DNA of 64,000 nt from Tropicimonas sediminicola (GTDB lineage Bacteria > Pseudomonadota > Alphaproteobacteria > Rhodobacterales > Rhodobacteraceae), in the NCBI RefSeq assembly GCF_900188335.1, contig NZ_FZOY01000004.1:1-64000 (forward strand), in the 5' to 3' direction. The notes beneath the pieces were generated by a model. That model saw nothing but the letters and a program-made list of their open reading frames with translations. It made no database searches and was not told the origin of the DNA. Both the position numbers and the translations under genes were made by a program. Below, in pieces: positions 44,236-53,823 of this stretch (the stretch's first letter is position 1; the number at the start of each line of letters is the position of its first letter).

Positions 44236-45249
44236 ATGAAATACCTCCTCTCAGCGACCGCCGCCCTCGGGATGATGGCCGGCGCCGCCGCGGCCGAGGG
44301 CCGCCTCGATACGGTTCTCGAACGGGGCAAGCTCCTGTGCACCGGGCACAACGGCAGCTTCCTCGGCTTCGCGGAGGTCGATGACGAGGGGAACTGGAAG
44401 GGGCTCGACATCGATCTCTGCCGTGGCCTCGCTGCCTCGCTCTTCGGCTCGTCCGAAGGCACGATGGACATCGTGCCGATTTCCTGGGCCCAGCGCTGGC
44501 CGGCGCTGCAGTCCGGCGACGTCGACGTGATCATCAAGCTCGCGGGCTGGTCCCAGAGCCGCGACGCCGAGCTGAACCTCGCCTACACCCAGCCATATTT
44601 CGTCGCCGGCTTCCACGTGATGGCCCATGCCGACCTCGGCGTTGAAAAGGTCGCGGACCTCGACGGCGGCTCTATCTGCGTTTCCGCCGGGACCACGACC
44701 GAGCGCTTCCTCGCTGCATATATCGAGAACCTCGGCATCGAGGCCGAGATCATCGTTTTCGAATCCGGCGACGAGGTGCGCACCGCCTATTTCAACCGCC
44801 GCTGCGACGGCCTCACCCTGCTGGCCCCGCCGCTGGCAGCCGCGCGCGCTACGTCCGAAAACCCCGAAGACCACGTGATCCTGCCGGACGTGATCGCGCT
44901 GGAACCCTCGGGCATCATCGTCCCCGAAGGCGACCCGAAGTGGCTCGACGTGATGAACTGGATGCTGACCTCGCTCTGGTTCGCCGAACTCCACGGAATC
45001 ACCAGCGAGAACGTCGACGAGTTCCGCGACAACCCGCCGTCCGACCAGATCGGCAAGTTCCTCGGCGTCACGCCCGGCTACGGCGACCGCCTCGGCCTGT
45101 CGAACGACTGGGCCTACAACCTGATCAAGGAAGTCGGCAACTACGCCGAGATCTATGACCGCAACATCGGCGAGCCCTACGCGCTGCCGCGTGCGTTGAA
45201 CAACCTCTACACCAATGGCGGCCTGTTCTACCCGCTGATGGTCGACTGA
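44236..45249 (+). CDS. Periplasmic amino-acid-binding protein, AapJ-like
   Basis: The 337-residue SBP_bac_3 protein has a signal peptide (to 'GAAAAEG'). The AapJ/BztA-type layout is visible: 'TVLERGKLLCTGHNGSFLGF', 'GLDIDLCRGLAASLFG', 'AQRWPALQSGDVDVIIKLAG' and 'ISVCAGTTTE'-like 'ICVSAGTTTERFLAAY'. AapJ proteins bind L-amino acids of several classes. Within this locus hydroxyproline or proline is the likely cargo, but that is inference. It is the first gene of a six-gene run. Confidence 0.88.
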   Translation: MKYLLSATAALGMMAGAAAAEGRLDTVLERGKLLCTGHNGSFLGFAEVDDEGNWKGLDIDLCRGLAASLFGSSEGTMDIVPISWAQRWPALQSGDVDVIIKLAGWSQSRDAELNLAYTQPYFVAGFHVMAHADLGVEKVADLDGGSICVSAGTTTERFLAAYIENLGIEAEIIVFESGDEVRTAYFNRRCDGLTLLAPPLAAARATSENPEDHVILPDVIALEPSGIIVPEGDPKWLDVMNWMLTSLWFAELHGITSENVDEFRDNPPSDQIGKFLGVTPGYGDRLGLSNDWAYNLIKEVGNYAEIYDRNIGEPYALPRALNNLYTNGGLFYPLMVD

Positions 45250-45256
45250 CGCGGCT

Positions 45257-45281
45257 CGGCGCCCGGCCTGCCCGGGCGCCG
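45257..45281 (+). other. Hairpin between aapJ-like and aapQ-like genes
   Basis: CGGCGCCCGG and CCGGGCGCCG form a perfect 10-bp stem with a 5-base loop, 7 bp after the binding-protein stop. It has no T-run and probably stabilises the binding-protein mRNA. Confidence 0.5.
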
Positions 45282-45323
45282 TTCCTCCGCGCCCCCCCAG
45301 ACTGCCCCCCGGATACCCCCATC

Positions 45324-46493
45324 ATGATGACACTTCTCAAGCAGAGATCCTTTCGGGATCTCGCCTACCAGGCGGGATTTGTCGGCACGCTGATCGCGAT
45401 GGTCGTGACCTTCGCCGTGACGGCCGCCATCAATCTCGACGCTCAGGGGATGACCTCGGGCTTCGGCTTCCTGCAGCGGTCCACCGGCTGGGGCGTCAGT
45501 TTCTCCCTGATCCCGTTCGACACGTCGGACACCTACCTGCGGGTGATCTGGGTCGGGCTGCTCAATTCCATGTTTCTCGGGGCGATCTCCCTGACGCTGG
45601 CGACGTTCATCGGCGTCGGCATCGCCATCATGCGGGTCTCGGGCAACCGGATGGCCGGGCTGATCGGCACTGTCTATGTCGAGATCTTCCGTAACCTGCC
45701 GCTGCTGCTGCAACTCTTCTTCTGGTACGCGATCCTGACCTCCCTGCCCCAGCCGAGGCAGGCCATCGACATCGCCGGCGTCGCTTTCATCTCGGGCCGC
45801 GGCACCTATCTGCCCGGGCTGAACGTCACTGGCACATCCGCCTTTCTCTGCGCCATCGCCACCTGCGCCGCCATCGGGCTGGCGATCTGGCTGAACACCG
45901 CCCGCCGCTTTGCCCACATGTCGACCGGTCGCAAGCGCGCCTCGCGGCAGGCGCTCTGGGGCGGGCTGGTCCTGCTGATCGTCGTGCTGCTGCTGGCCGG
46001 CCGCATCCCGGACACGCCGCTTCTGAACGTCCCCTACCTCAAGGGCCTGAACTTTCGCGACGGGGTTCGCATTTCGCCGGAACTGCTCGCCTGTATCATT
46101 GCCATCTCGATCTACGGCGGCGCCTATATCGGAGAGATCGTGCGCGCGGGCTTCAACGCCGTCGGCAAGGGCCAGAGCGAGGCCGGCCAGGCGCTCGGGC
46201 TGAGCACCTGGCAGATCTTCTCACGTATCCGCCTGCCGCTGGCAATCCGCGCGGTCATGCCGACGCTGATCAACCAGTACGTCTGGCTCTTCAAGGCCAC
46301 GACCATCGGCATCGCCATCGGCTTCGTCGACTTCTTCTTCGTGATCTCCACCTCGATCAACCAGAGCGGCCAGACCCTCGAACTGATCGCGATCCTGATG
46401 GGGGGCTTTCTCGCCATCAACTATTCCATGGCCTGGGTGCTGAACCGCGTGAACGACGCGATCCGGCTCAAGGGCACGCAACTGCGGGGCTGA
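45324..46493 (+). CDS. Amino-acid ABC permease, AapQ-like
   Basis: The 389-residue His/Glu/Gln-type permease has about eight helices and a long periplasmic insert between helices, as in AapQ and BztB. Typical motifs are 'IFRNLPLLLQLFFWY' and the coupling loop 'EAGQALGLSTWQIFSRIRLP' (EAA-type). It starts after a hairpin-containing 74-bp gap and is followed by AapM after 9 bp. Confidence 0.88.
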   Translation: MMTLLKQRSFRDLAYQAGFVGTLIAMVVTFAVTAAINLDAQGMTSGFGFLQRSTGWGVSFSLIPFDTSDTYLRVIWVGLLNSMFLGAISLTLATFIGVGIAIMRVSGNRMAGLIGTVYVEIFRNLPLLLQLFFWYAILTSLPQPRQAIDIAGVAFISGRGTYLPGLNVTGTSAFLCAIATCAAIGLAIWLNTARRFAHMSTGRKRASRQALWGGLVLLIVVLLLAGRIPDTPLLNVPYLKGLNFRDGVRISPELLACIIAISIYGGAYIGEIVRAGFNAVGKGQSEAGQALGLSTWQIFSRIRLPLAIRAVMPTLINQYVWLFKATTIGIAIGFVDFFFVISTSINQSGQTLELIAILMGGFLAINYSMAWVLNRVNDAIRLKGTQLRG

Positions 46494-46502
46494 AGCGGGA
46501 TC

Positions 46503-47573
46503 ATGGCAAAGACCTATCACAAGCCGACCTTCATAGAGCGCATCCGGGCGAACTATTTCTCCACCTGGCTCGATACGACGCTGACGCTGGGCTTCGGCGC
46601 GCTGGTTCTCTGGGTCCTGCTGGGGCTCTTCGACTGGGCGTTTCTCAACGCCGTCTGGTCGGAGGCAGAGCGCGAGCAATGCGGCCACGGCTCCGGCGGC
46701 GCCTGCTGGGCGGTGATCGACGCGCGCTGGCGGCTGATCTTCTTCGGGCTCTACCCGTTCGAGGAACAATGGCGATCGGCCATCGCCTGTATCGCGATGG
46801 TGGTGACCGGCGCCCTGTCCTGCGTGCCGTGGTTCTGGAGCGCCCGCCGCCTGCCCGTGCTGTGGCTCGTCGGCTTCGCGATCTTCTACGTCCTGATGCG
46901 CGGCGGCCTGTTCGGGCTGACGCCGGTCTCCGAGCAGAACTGGGGCGGGCTGTCTCTGACGCTGTTCATCTTTGCCAGCGTCACGCTGATCGGCATGCCG
47001 ATGGCGATCGTCTTCGCGCTGCTGCGCCGCTCTCACCTGCCGATGATCGCCGGCACAATGGGCGTGATCATCGACACGATCCGCTCGCTGCCTCTGCTGT
47101 CGATCATGTTCACCTTCGCCATCGTGCTGCCTTTCGTGCTGCCCGGCTGGGCCGTGGGCGACAAGCTCTACCGGGTCATCGTGGGCTATGCGCTGTTCTT
47201 TGCCTGCTACCAGGCCGAGATCATCCGCGGCGGCATGCAGGCGCTTCCCGCCGGCCAGGAAGAGGCAGCCCAGGCACTCGGCATGGGCTACTGGCACCGG
47301 ATCGGGTACATCGTCCTGCCCCAGGCCTTCCGGAACGCCCTGCCCCCGACGATCAACCAGCTGGTCATCACCTTCAAGGAGACCTCGCTCGTCGTCATCA
47401 TCGGGTTCTTCGAAGTGCTCGCCTCCGGTAACGCCGCCTACGGGACCGCGGAATGGAACTTCGCCCATATCGAGGTCTACTGCTTCGTCGCCCTGATCTA
47501 TTTCACCTTCGTCTTCGCGCTGTCCCGCTACGGCGCCTACCTGGAGCGCCGCCTTGCGGTTGCCGCGCGCTGA
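46503..47573 (+). CDS. Amino-acid ABC permease, AapM-like
   Basis: This 356-residue partner permease has an N-terminal helix and a periplasmic region with Cys residues ('[13 protein letters not shown]'). A core permease domain (from about residue 150) contains '[20 protein letters not shown]' and the coupling loop '[20 protein letters not shown]'. It forms a heterodimer with the AapQ-like protein. Confidence 0.88.
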   Translation: MAKTYHKPTFIERIRANYFSTWLDTTLTLGFGALVLWVLLGLFDWAFLNAVWSEAEREQCGHGSGGACWAVIDARWRLIFFGLYPFEEQWRSAIACIAMVVTGALSCVPWFWSARRLPVLWLVGFAIFYVLMRGGLFGLTPVSEQNWGGLSLTLFIFASVTLIGMPMAIVFALLRRSHLPMIAGTMGVIIDTIRSLPLLSIMFTFAIVLPFVLPGWAVGDKLYRVIVGYALFFACYQAEIIRGGMQALPAGQEEAAQALGMGYWHRIGYIVLPQAFRNALPPTINQLVITFKETSLVVIIGFFEVLASGNAAYGTAEWNFAHIEVYCFVALIYFTFVFALSRYGAYLERRLAVAAR

Positions 47574-47583
47574 GGAACAGCCA

Positions 47584-48330
47584 ATGACCACCCAGACCCC
47601 CGCCATCCGCATCAGCGACATGGACAAGTATTTCGGCACCTTTCACGTGCTGAGGAAGATCAACCTCGAGGTCGCCCGCGGCGAACGGATCGTCATCTGC
47701 GGTCCCTCCGGCTCCGGCAAATCCACGCTCATCCGCTGCATCAACCGGCTGGAAGAATACGAGGGCGGCTCGATCAACGTCCTCGGCACCGAGCTTGACG
47801 ACAACATCGACAACATCGATGCGATCCGCCGTGAAACCGGCATGGTGTTCCAGCACTTCAACCTCTTCCCGCACATGACGATCCTCGACAATTGCACGCT
47901 GGCGCCGATGCTGGTGCGCAAGCAGTCTCGGGCGGAGGCGGAAGAGGTCGCGATGCAATACCTGACCCGGGTCAAGATCCCCGAACAAGCGGACAAGTAT
48001 CCCGGCCAGCTCTCCGGCGGCCAGCAGCAGCGCGTCGCCATCGCCCGCGCGCTCTGCATGAAGCCAGAGATCATGCTGTTCGACGAGCCCACCTCCGCGC
48101 TCGATCCCGAGATGATCTCGGAGGTGCTGGACGTGATGGTGGGCCTCGCCAACGACGGGATGACGATGATCTGCGTCACCCATGAGATGGGCTTCGCCCG
48201 CCAGGTGGCCGACCGGGTGATCTTCATGTCCGACGGCGAGATCGTCGAACAGGCCCCGCCAACCGAATTCTTCGAAACCCCCAAACACGCACGTACCCAG
48301 GCCTTCCTTGGCCAAATCCTAGGACACTGA
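47584..48330 (+). CDS. Amino-acid ABC importer ATPase, AapP-like
   Basis: The 248-residue ATPase has 'GPSGSGKST' (Walker A), '[15 protein letters not shown]' (signature), '[13 protein letters not shown]' (Walker B) and 'VTHEMGFAR' (H-loop), the usual GlnQ/AapP set with no C-terminal extension. The ATG at 47584 follows GAGGA; the frame is open 10 codons further upstream inside aapM. Confidence 0.92.
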   Translation: MTTQTPAIRISDMDKYFGTFHVLRKINLEVARGERIVICGPSGSGKSTLIRCINRLEEYEGGSINVLGTELDDNIDNIDAIRRETGMVFQHFNLFPHMTILDNCTLAPMLVRKQSRAEAEEVAMQYLTRVKIPEQADKYPGQLSGGQQQRVAIARALCMKPEIMLFDEPTSALDPEMISEVLDVMVGLANDGMTMICVTHEMGFARQVADRVIFMSDGEIVEQAPPTEFFETPKHARTQAFLGQILGH

Positions 48331-48332
48331 AA

Positions 48333-49262
48333 ATGACGACGATCGATCTCAACAAGAAAACCACCCACGATTCCGAACACGATCCCCGCAACGACGAGAT
48401 CCTGATCTACGTCAACGGCGAGCTGAAGCCCAAGGCCGAAGCCGTGGTCTCCGTCTATGATGCGGGCTTCATGCTGGGCGACGGCATGTGGGAGGGCATG
48501 CGGCTCTACAACGGCAAATGGGCCTTCTTCGACGAGCACATGGACCGGCTCTTCAACTCGCTGAAATCGGTTTCCATCGAGCTCGACATCGGCCCGGACG
48601 ACATCCTCGAGATCCTCAACAAGACGGCCGAGGCCAACGGGATGACCACCGACGCGCATTGCCGCCTGATGATCACCCGCGGCCGCAAGGCCAAGCCGTT
48701 CCAGCATCCCGGGCTCAGCCGCTGGGGCGCGACCATCGTCGCGATCATCGAGCACTCCAAGCCCGTCGAGACACTGCAGAGCAAGGGCATCCGCCTGGCC
48801 ACCGTGCCGCAGGTGCGCGGCCTGCCGATGAGCCAGGACGCGAAGTTCAACTCGCATTCCAAGCTCAACTGCATCATCGCCTGCATCCAGGCCGAGCAGG
48901 CCGGCGCCGACGAGGGGCTGATGCTGGATCCGCATGGCTTCGTGAACACCACCAACGCCTGCAACTTCTTCATCGTGCGGCGCGGCGAGGTTTGGACCTC
49001 GACCGGCGATTACTGCATGAAGGGCGTCACCCGCCAGAAGGTGATCGACCTCTGCCGCGCCGACGGCATTCCCGTCTTCGAGAAGAACTACTCGCTCTTC
49101 GAGACCTACGGCGCGGACGAGGCCTTCCTCACCGGCACCTTCGGCGCGCAGACCCCGGTGGCAGAGATCGACGGCAAGCCCATCGGCAATGGCGAACGGC
49201 CGATCACCATGCGCATCCGGGAGCTCTACAAGCAGCTCGTTGCCGAGAACACCGGAGCCTGA
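48333..49262 (+). CDS. Class IV aminotransferase (D-amino-acid/branched-chain type)
   Basis: The 309-residue PLP fold-type IV enzyme has the PLP lysine in 'NSHSKLNCI' (near residue 180). Further motifs are 'YDAGFMLGDGMWEGMRLY' and 'EAFLTGTFGAQTPVAEIDG'. Members transfer amino groups between amino acids and keto acids (BCAT, DAAT) or cleave aminodeoxychorismate. It starts 2 bp after the ATPase stop and ends 2 bp before proC, so it belongs to the transporter operon and probably acts on the imported amino acid or its keto product. Confidence 0.85.
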   Translation: MTTIDLNKKTTHDSEHDPRNDEILIYVNGELKPKAEAVVSVYDAGFMLGDGMWEGMRLYNGKWAFFDEHMDRLFNSLKSVSIELDIGPDDILEILNKTAEANGMTTDAHCRLMITRGRKAKPFQHPGLSRWGATIVAIIEHSKPVETLQSKGIRLATVPQVRGLPMSQDAKFNSHSKLNCIIACIQAEQAGADEGLMLDPHGFVNTTNACNFFIVRRGEVWTSTGDYCMKGVTRQKVIDLCRADGIPVFEKNYSLFETYGADEAFLTGTFGAQTPVAEIDGKPIGNGERPITMRIRELYKQLVAENTGA

Positions 49263-49264
49263 GG

Positions 49265-50077
49265 ATGGACGACATCAACGCACGCGGCCTGGTGATGATC
49301 GGCTGCGGGTTCATGGGAAAGGCCCTGCTGGAAGGCTGGATCGCCGCCGGCCTGTCGCCCGAGGCAGTGACCGTGCAGGACCCGACGCCGTCCGAATGGC
49401 TGGCCGCGCAGCCGGGCTTCCGCCTGAACGCGCCGCTGCCGGAAGCCCCGGCCGTGCTGGTCATCGCGGTCAAGCCGCAAGTGCTGGACGAGGTGATGCC
49501 GGACCTGGCGGGCTTCGGCGGTGGCCGGACGATCGTCGTGACGATCGCGACCGGCGCGCCGGTCAGTTACTACGAGCGCCACTTCGGCCCCGAGACGCCG
49601 GTCATCCGCACCATGCCGAACCTGCCGGCCTCTGTCGGCTGCGGTGTGACCGCGCTCTGCGCCAATGCCGCCGCTTCCGGGGAAGCGCTGGCGCTGGTGG
49701 AGACGCTCTTCGGCGCGGTGGGCACCTCGGTGACGCTGGAGGACGAGGGCATGATGCACCTCGTGACCGGCGTTTCCGGCTCGGGCCCGGCGTATGTCTT
49801 CGCGCTGGCGGAGGCGATGGCCCAAGCGGGCACGGAACTCGGCCTGCCCAAGGAGCTGGCCCGCGCCCTCGCCATCCAGACAGTGGCCGGGGCCGGTCAT
49901 ATGCTCGCCACGCCGGGCGCCGATCCGACCGCCCTGAGACAGGCGGTCACCTCCAAGGGCGGCACCACGGCGAAGGCGCTCGAGCAATTGATGCGCACGC
50001 CAGACGGGATCGCGGACCTGGCCCGCGCCGCCGTCGACGCCTCGCGCAACCGCAGCGCCGAGCTCAGCCGCAGCTAG
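49265..50077 (+). CDS. proC: Pyrroline-5-carboxylate reductase family protein
   Basis: The 270-residue enzyme of the ProC family has an N-terminal nucleotide fold with 'MIGCGFMGKALLEGW', 'VIAVKPQVLDEVM' and 'VIRTMPNLPASVGCGVTAL'. The C-terminal dimer domain carries 'VTGVSGSGPAYVFALAEAM' and 'AVTSKGGTTAKALEQL'. The usual reaction is P5C to L-proline with NAD(P)H. In this operon it may support proline recycling or reduce a related imine; the housekeeping role cannot be excluded. Confidence 0.88.
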   Translation: MDDINARGLVMIGCGFMGKALLEGWIAAGLSPEAVTVQDPTPSEWLAAQPGFRLNAPLPEAPAVLVIAVKPQVLDEVMPDLAGFGGGRTIVVTIATGAPVSYYERHFGPETPVIRTMPNLPASVGCGVTALCANAAASGEALALVETLFGAVGTSVTLEDEGMMHLVTGVSGSGPAYVFALAEAMAQAGTELGLPKELARALAIQTVAGAGHMLATPGADPTALRQAVTSKGGTTAKALEQLMRTPDGIADLARAAVDASRNRSAELSRS

Positions 50078-50102
50078 CGGAGCAGCGTTCGCCGGGCGGG
50101 CC

Positions 50103-51026
50103 TCAGCCTTGCCTGTCCGGCGGCGGGGCATGCCGGCTCGCCATCTGGCACACCAGATCGAGCAGGCGGCGCACGACCGGGTAGGACAGCGACGAACGGC
50201 GGACGTAGGCCCCGGCGAGGAAGCTGTCGATAGGGTCGGCAAGCGGCAGGGAACGCATGCCCAGGGCGCTCAGGTTGGGGTCGAGCTCCATCGGCGCCGG
50301 CATGATGAACTTCCCGGTGGCGACGAGATCGAGCCCGAACTCGTAGGAGCTGGTCGTCACCGCGAATTCCGGCGGGTTCAGTGCATTGCGCACGAAGAAG
50401 CCCCGCACCATGGCCGTCGTCTCCGCGTCGTTCGAGTAGAGGACCCAGGGAATCCCGGCCAGATCCCCGGCGCTCACCCGGTCCTTTCGGTGGAGCGGAT
50501 GATCGACGCTCGCCAGCGCGCCCAGATGCGCCGAGACGATCTCCACCGTGTCGATGTCCTCCTCGTCGATATCGGAGGCGAGCGCCCCGAAGACGATGTC
50601 GAGCTCGCCGTGCCGGAGATGCGGCAGGTTCTGCAGGTGAACGTCGGCGCGAATCTCCAGCCGGGTTTCCGGGTGCTCCTGCCGCAACCGTTCGAAGGCC
50701 GGCACCAAGAAGGCGCGCCGGAACAGCGGCCCCGCACCGACGCGAAGCACGTCGAGCCGGTTCGATTTCTCGGCTTCGATGGCCTCGCGGGCCTGCACGT
50801 AGCGCTGCTCGATCCGCTTGGCGTGGTCGAGCAATTCCCGCCCGATCGGTGTCAGGAACATACCCCTCGGCTGCCGGTCGAACAGCCGCGTTCCATACTC
50901 ATCTTCCAGCAGTTTCAATCGCTTGGTGAGCGATGGCTGGGCGAGCCCGAGGCGCTTGGCAGCCTCCGTCAGGTTGCCCGTCTCGGCCACGACGAGAAAG
51001 GCGACGAGGTTCTTATCCATAGCCAT
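50103..51026 (-). CDS. LysR-family regulator
   Basis: The 307-residue LysR protein has its helix-turn-helix at about residues 5-62 ('FLVVAETGNLTEAAKRLGLA', 'QPSLTKRLKLLEDEYG') and a periplasmic-binding-like effector domain from about residue 90. An ATG two codons in (51020) is an alternative start. It is convergent with proC and divergent from the sulfatase gene 137 bp away, so the sulfatase-TctCBA run is its probable target. Confidence 0.87.
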   Translation of the reverse strand: MAMDKNLVAFLVVAETGNLTEAAKRLGLAQPSLTKRLKLLEDEYGTRLFDRQPRGMFLTPIGRELLDHAKRIEQRYVQAREAIEAEKSNRLDVLRVGAGPLFRRAFLVPAFERLRQEHPETRLEIRADVHLQNLPHLRHGELDIVFGALASDIDEEDIDTVEIVSAHLGALASVDHPLHRKDRVSAGDLAGIPWVLYSNDAETTAMVRGFFVRNALNPPEFAVTTSSYEFGLDLVATGKFIMPAPMELDPNLSALGMRSLPLADPIDSFLAGAYVRRSSLSYPVVRRLLDLVCQMASRHAPPPDRQG

Positions 51027-51163
51027 TTGGAATATCCAATGCGCTAATTTTCTATTTTTCTTTATTTCTGGCGGTTGGTAGCGATTGGGTCAAGGAGCTT
51101 GGCAGCACCGGGTCTCGGGAGGAGATGAGGGCCGCTGCACCGCTTCAAGGAGGAAAAGCCGCC

Positions 51164-52744
51164 ATGCGCACCATTTTCGTGATGTTCGATTCGCTCAACC
51201 GCGAGGCCCTCGAGGCCTATGGCGGCACCGCGATCCGCACTCCGAACTTCCAGCGACTGGCAGACCGCGCGGTGACCTTCGACAACCATTACTGCGGCTC
51301 CATGCCCTGCATGCCGGCGCGGCGCGACATTCACACCGGGCGGCTTAACTTCATGCACCGCCCCTGGGGCCCGCTGGAACCCTTCGACAATTCCTTCGCC
51401 CGAAGCATGGGCGAGGCGGGCATCTACTCGCACCTCGTCACCGACCACATGCATTACATCGAGAACGGCGGCACCGGATACTGCACCCAGTTCGAAAGCT
51501 GGGAGGTCGTGCGCGGGCAGGAGCACGACACGGCCAAGGCGCTCGTCCAGCCGCCGCTGGACGCGCTGGCGGCGCAGTTCGACCCGCGGCACTATCCGCT
51601 CGACAAGCTGCCGAGCGACCGGCCGGCGACGCTGCAGACCTCGGACATCATCGCCTGGCGGCGGATGCGGCACGCGGTGAACACGCTTTTCGTCAAGGAA
51701 GAAGAGGATTTCCCAACGCCCAGAGTCTTTGCCAGCGCCCTCGAGTTCCTGGAGATGAACAAGGCGTCCACGGATTTCTTCCTGCAGATCGAGAGCTTCG
51801 ACCCGCACGAGCCCTTCTGCGCGCCCGAGCGGTTCCACAAGGAATACGCCACCGGCCGCAACGGCGGCGTTCTGGACTGGCCCTCCTACGAAAAGGCGAC
51901 CGACAGCCCGGAGGACATGGCCGAGATACGTGCGAACTATGCCGCCTCGGTTGCCGAATGCGATTACTACCTCGGCCGACTGCTCGACTGGATGGACGAC
52001 AACGACGCCTGGGGCGACACCTGCCTGATCGTCACGACCGACCATGGCTTCCTGCTGGGCGAGCATGAGTGGTGGGGCAAGAACAAGATGCCCTATTACG
52101 AGGAGATCTCGCATATCCCCCTCCTGGTCTGGCATCCGGAGTGCGCCGACATGGGCGGCGAGCGCCGTCGCGCGGTGACCCAGACCCCCGATCTTGCCGC
52201 GACGTTCCTCGACCTCTTCGGGCTGCCCACCCCGGACGAGGCCACCGGGCAATCGCTGCTGCCGGCGCTGCGCGGCGAGCGCGAGGACGACTATCGTTCG
52301 GTCATCTTCGGCATGTTCGCCGGACCGATCGGAATCGCGGACGGCAGCCACGTCTATTACCACTACCCGGTCAAGGCCGACGGCGAGGGGTTCAACCTCT
52401 ATACGCTGGCGCCCTCGCACATGGTGCGGATGTTCAACGCCGAGGAACTGGCCCAGGCCGAGTTGGTCGAAGGGTTCGACTTCACCCATGGCGCGCCGGT
52501 TCTGCGCGTGCCGATGGCGCCGGACAACGGCGAGGCGGGGCTCGAGGCGGTCCGCAACCGGCCGGACCGGATCCAGCTGTTCGATCTTGCCGCCGACCCC
52601 GGACAGAAGACGCCGATCGAGGATGCGGAGGTGCTCGCCCGTCTGCGTGCCGAGATCGCCGTACACATGAAACGTCACGACGCGCCTTCGGAGATCTTCG
52701 ATCTCTACGGGCTGGAGCGGCGCGCCGCGGAAGCGGTCGCCTGA
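51164..52744 (+). CDS. Type I sulfatase
   Basis: The 526-residue alkaline-phosphatase-fold enzyme has the formylglycine motif C-M-P-A-R at residues 49-53, so Cys49 would be converted to the catalytic formylglycine. Metal and anchor motifs are 'VMFDSLNREALEAYGG' (N-terminal Asp) and 'LIVTTDHGFLLGEHEWWGKN'. There is no signal peptide, so it hydrolyses a sulfate ester in the cytoplasm, unlike most polysaccharide sulfatases. The ATG at 51164 follows AAGGAGG. The gene precedes tctCBA by 51 bp and is probably in one operon with it; the natural sulfate ester is unknown. Confidence 0.88.
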   Translation: MRTIFVMFDSLNREALEAYGGTAIRTPNFQRLADRAVTFDNHYCGSMPCMPARRDIHTGRLNFMHRPWGPLEPFDNSFARSMGEAGIYSHLVTDHMHYIENGGTGYCTQFESWEVVRGQEHDTAKALVQPPLDALAAQFDPRHYPLDKLPSDRPATLQTSDIIAWRRMRHAVNTLFVKEEEDFPTPRVFASALEFLEMNKASTDFFLQIESFDPHEPFCAPERFHKEYATGRNGGVLDWPSYEKATDSPEDMAEIRANYAASVAECDYYLGRLLDWMDDNDAWGDTCLIVTTDHGFLLGEHEWWGKNKMPYYEEISHIPLLVWHPECADMGGERRRAVTQTPDLAATFLDLFGLPTPDEATGQSLLPALRGEREDDYRSVIFGMFAGPIGIADGSHVYYHYPVKADGEGFNLYTLAPSHMVRMFNAEELAQAELVEGFDFTHGAPVLRVPMAPDNGEAGLEAVRNRPDRIQLFDLAADPGQKTPIEDAEVLARLRAEIAVHMKRHDAPSEIFDLYGLERRAAEAVA

Positions 52745-52795
52745 AACCGGAGCCATACGGCCGCGAGGAGGCGGCCATTTCCAACGGAGGAATCC

Positions 52796-53794
52796 ATGAA
52801 ACCTTTCAACCACCTGAAATCGGCCGTGATCGCCGGCGCGGCGCTGGCCGCCCTGTCGATGCCCGCCAGCGCGGAATATCCGGAACGGAACATCCAGAAC
52901 ATCTTTCCCTGGGGACCGGGCTCGGCCATGGCGGTGACGCAGATCATCTCCGAGGCGATGGCGCAGGAGCTTGGCGTGAACATCACCGTTGTCTCGACCC
53001 CCGGCGCCGCCGGCGTGAAGAGCTTCGAGACGGCGCTGGACAAGCCCGCCGACGGCTACACCTTCATCGACGGCTGGGTGGCGCCGCTGGTGCTGCAGCC
53101 GCTGGTCGGAAATGCCGACTGGACGCACGAGGACTTCGTCCCCCTCTGGTCGGCCACGGCTGTTCCCTTCGCCATCGTGTCCCGCAAGGACGAGACGCGC
53201 TGGAGCGACTTCCCCTCCCTCATCGCCTACATGAAGGAGCATCCGGGCGAGCTGCGCTATTCCTCCGGCTCCATCGGCAACATCCCCCACATGGTGATGG
53301 CCAAGGTCATGCAGGCCAACGACGTCTACGCCCGCAACATCCCCTATCCGCAGGACGGCGACGCCTTCAAGGATCTGCGCGGCGGGCTGCTGGACTTCAC
53401 CTTCAACAACCCGACCACCTACCGTTCGAATTCCGACGCCTTCCAGGTGCTCGCGATCATGACCGAGAACGAGGCAGACAGGGAAATGTTTGACGGCGCC
53501 CCGCTGGTTGGTGACTTCGGCACCGACATGGGCCTTACCGGCCTTTCGCCGACCGGATGGCACTGGTACGTCGTGAAACCCGGTACGCCGGACGACGTGG
53601 TCGAGACGCTCCGCACCGCCATGAAGGCCGCGCTTGACCGCGACGATATCCAGGAGAAGCTGAAGGCGACGGGTTTCGTGCCGACGATGTATTCGCCCGA
53701 CCAGTACGACGAGATCGTGGGCACCGTTGGCGAGCAGCTGATCTCCGCCAAGGAGGCGATTGCCTGGGAAGCCGACAAGATCGCCGGCAAGTGA
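52796..53794 (+). CDS. TctC-family periplasmic carboxylate-binding protein
   Basis: The 332-residue Bug/TctC binding protein has a signal peptide (ending 'PASA') and the family start 'YPERNIQNIFPWGPGSAMAV'. Its pocket loop is 'TPGAAGVKSFETALDKPADG' and a later motif is 'LRYSSGSIGNIPHMVMAKV'. Bug proteins bind carboxylates through these loops. GGAGGA precedes the ATG. It heads the complete TctCBA transporter in this cluster. Confidence 0.88.
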   Translation: MKPFNHLKSAVIAGAALAALSMPASAEYPERNIQNIFPWGPGSAMAVTQIISEAMAQELGVNITVVSTPGAAGVKSFETALDKPADGYTFIDGWVAPLVLQPLVGNADWTHEDFVPLWSATAVPFAIVSRKDETRWSDFPSLIAYMKEHPGELRYSSGSIGNIPHMVMAKVMQANDVYARNIPYPQDGDAFKDLRGGLLDFTFNNPTTYRSNSDAFQVLAIMTENEADREMFDGAPLVGDFGTDMGLTGLSPTGWHWYVVKPGTPDDVVETLRTAMKAALDRDDIQEKLKATGFVPTMYSPDQYDEIVGTVGEQLISAKEAIAWEADKIAGK

Positions 53795-53823
53795 TCTGAT
53801 TGGGAACGCGGGAGGCGACGACG

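Noticed and set aside
51085-51163. Alternative upstream start for the sulfatase at 51125
   Set aside because: The ATG at 51164 has a clear AAGGAGG site and the family N-terminus (MRTIFVMFDS) begins there.
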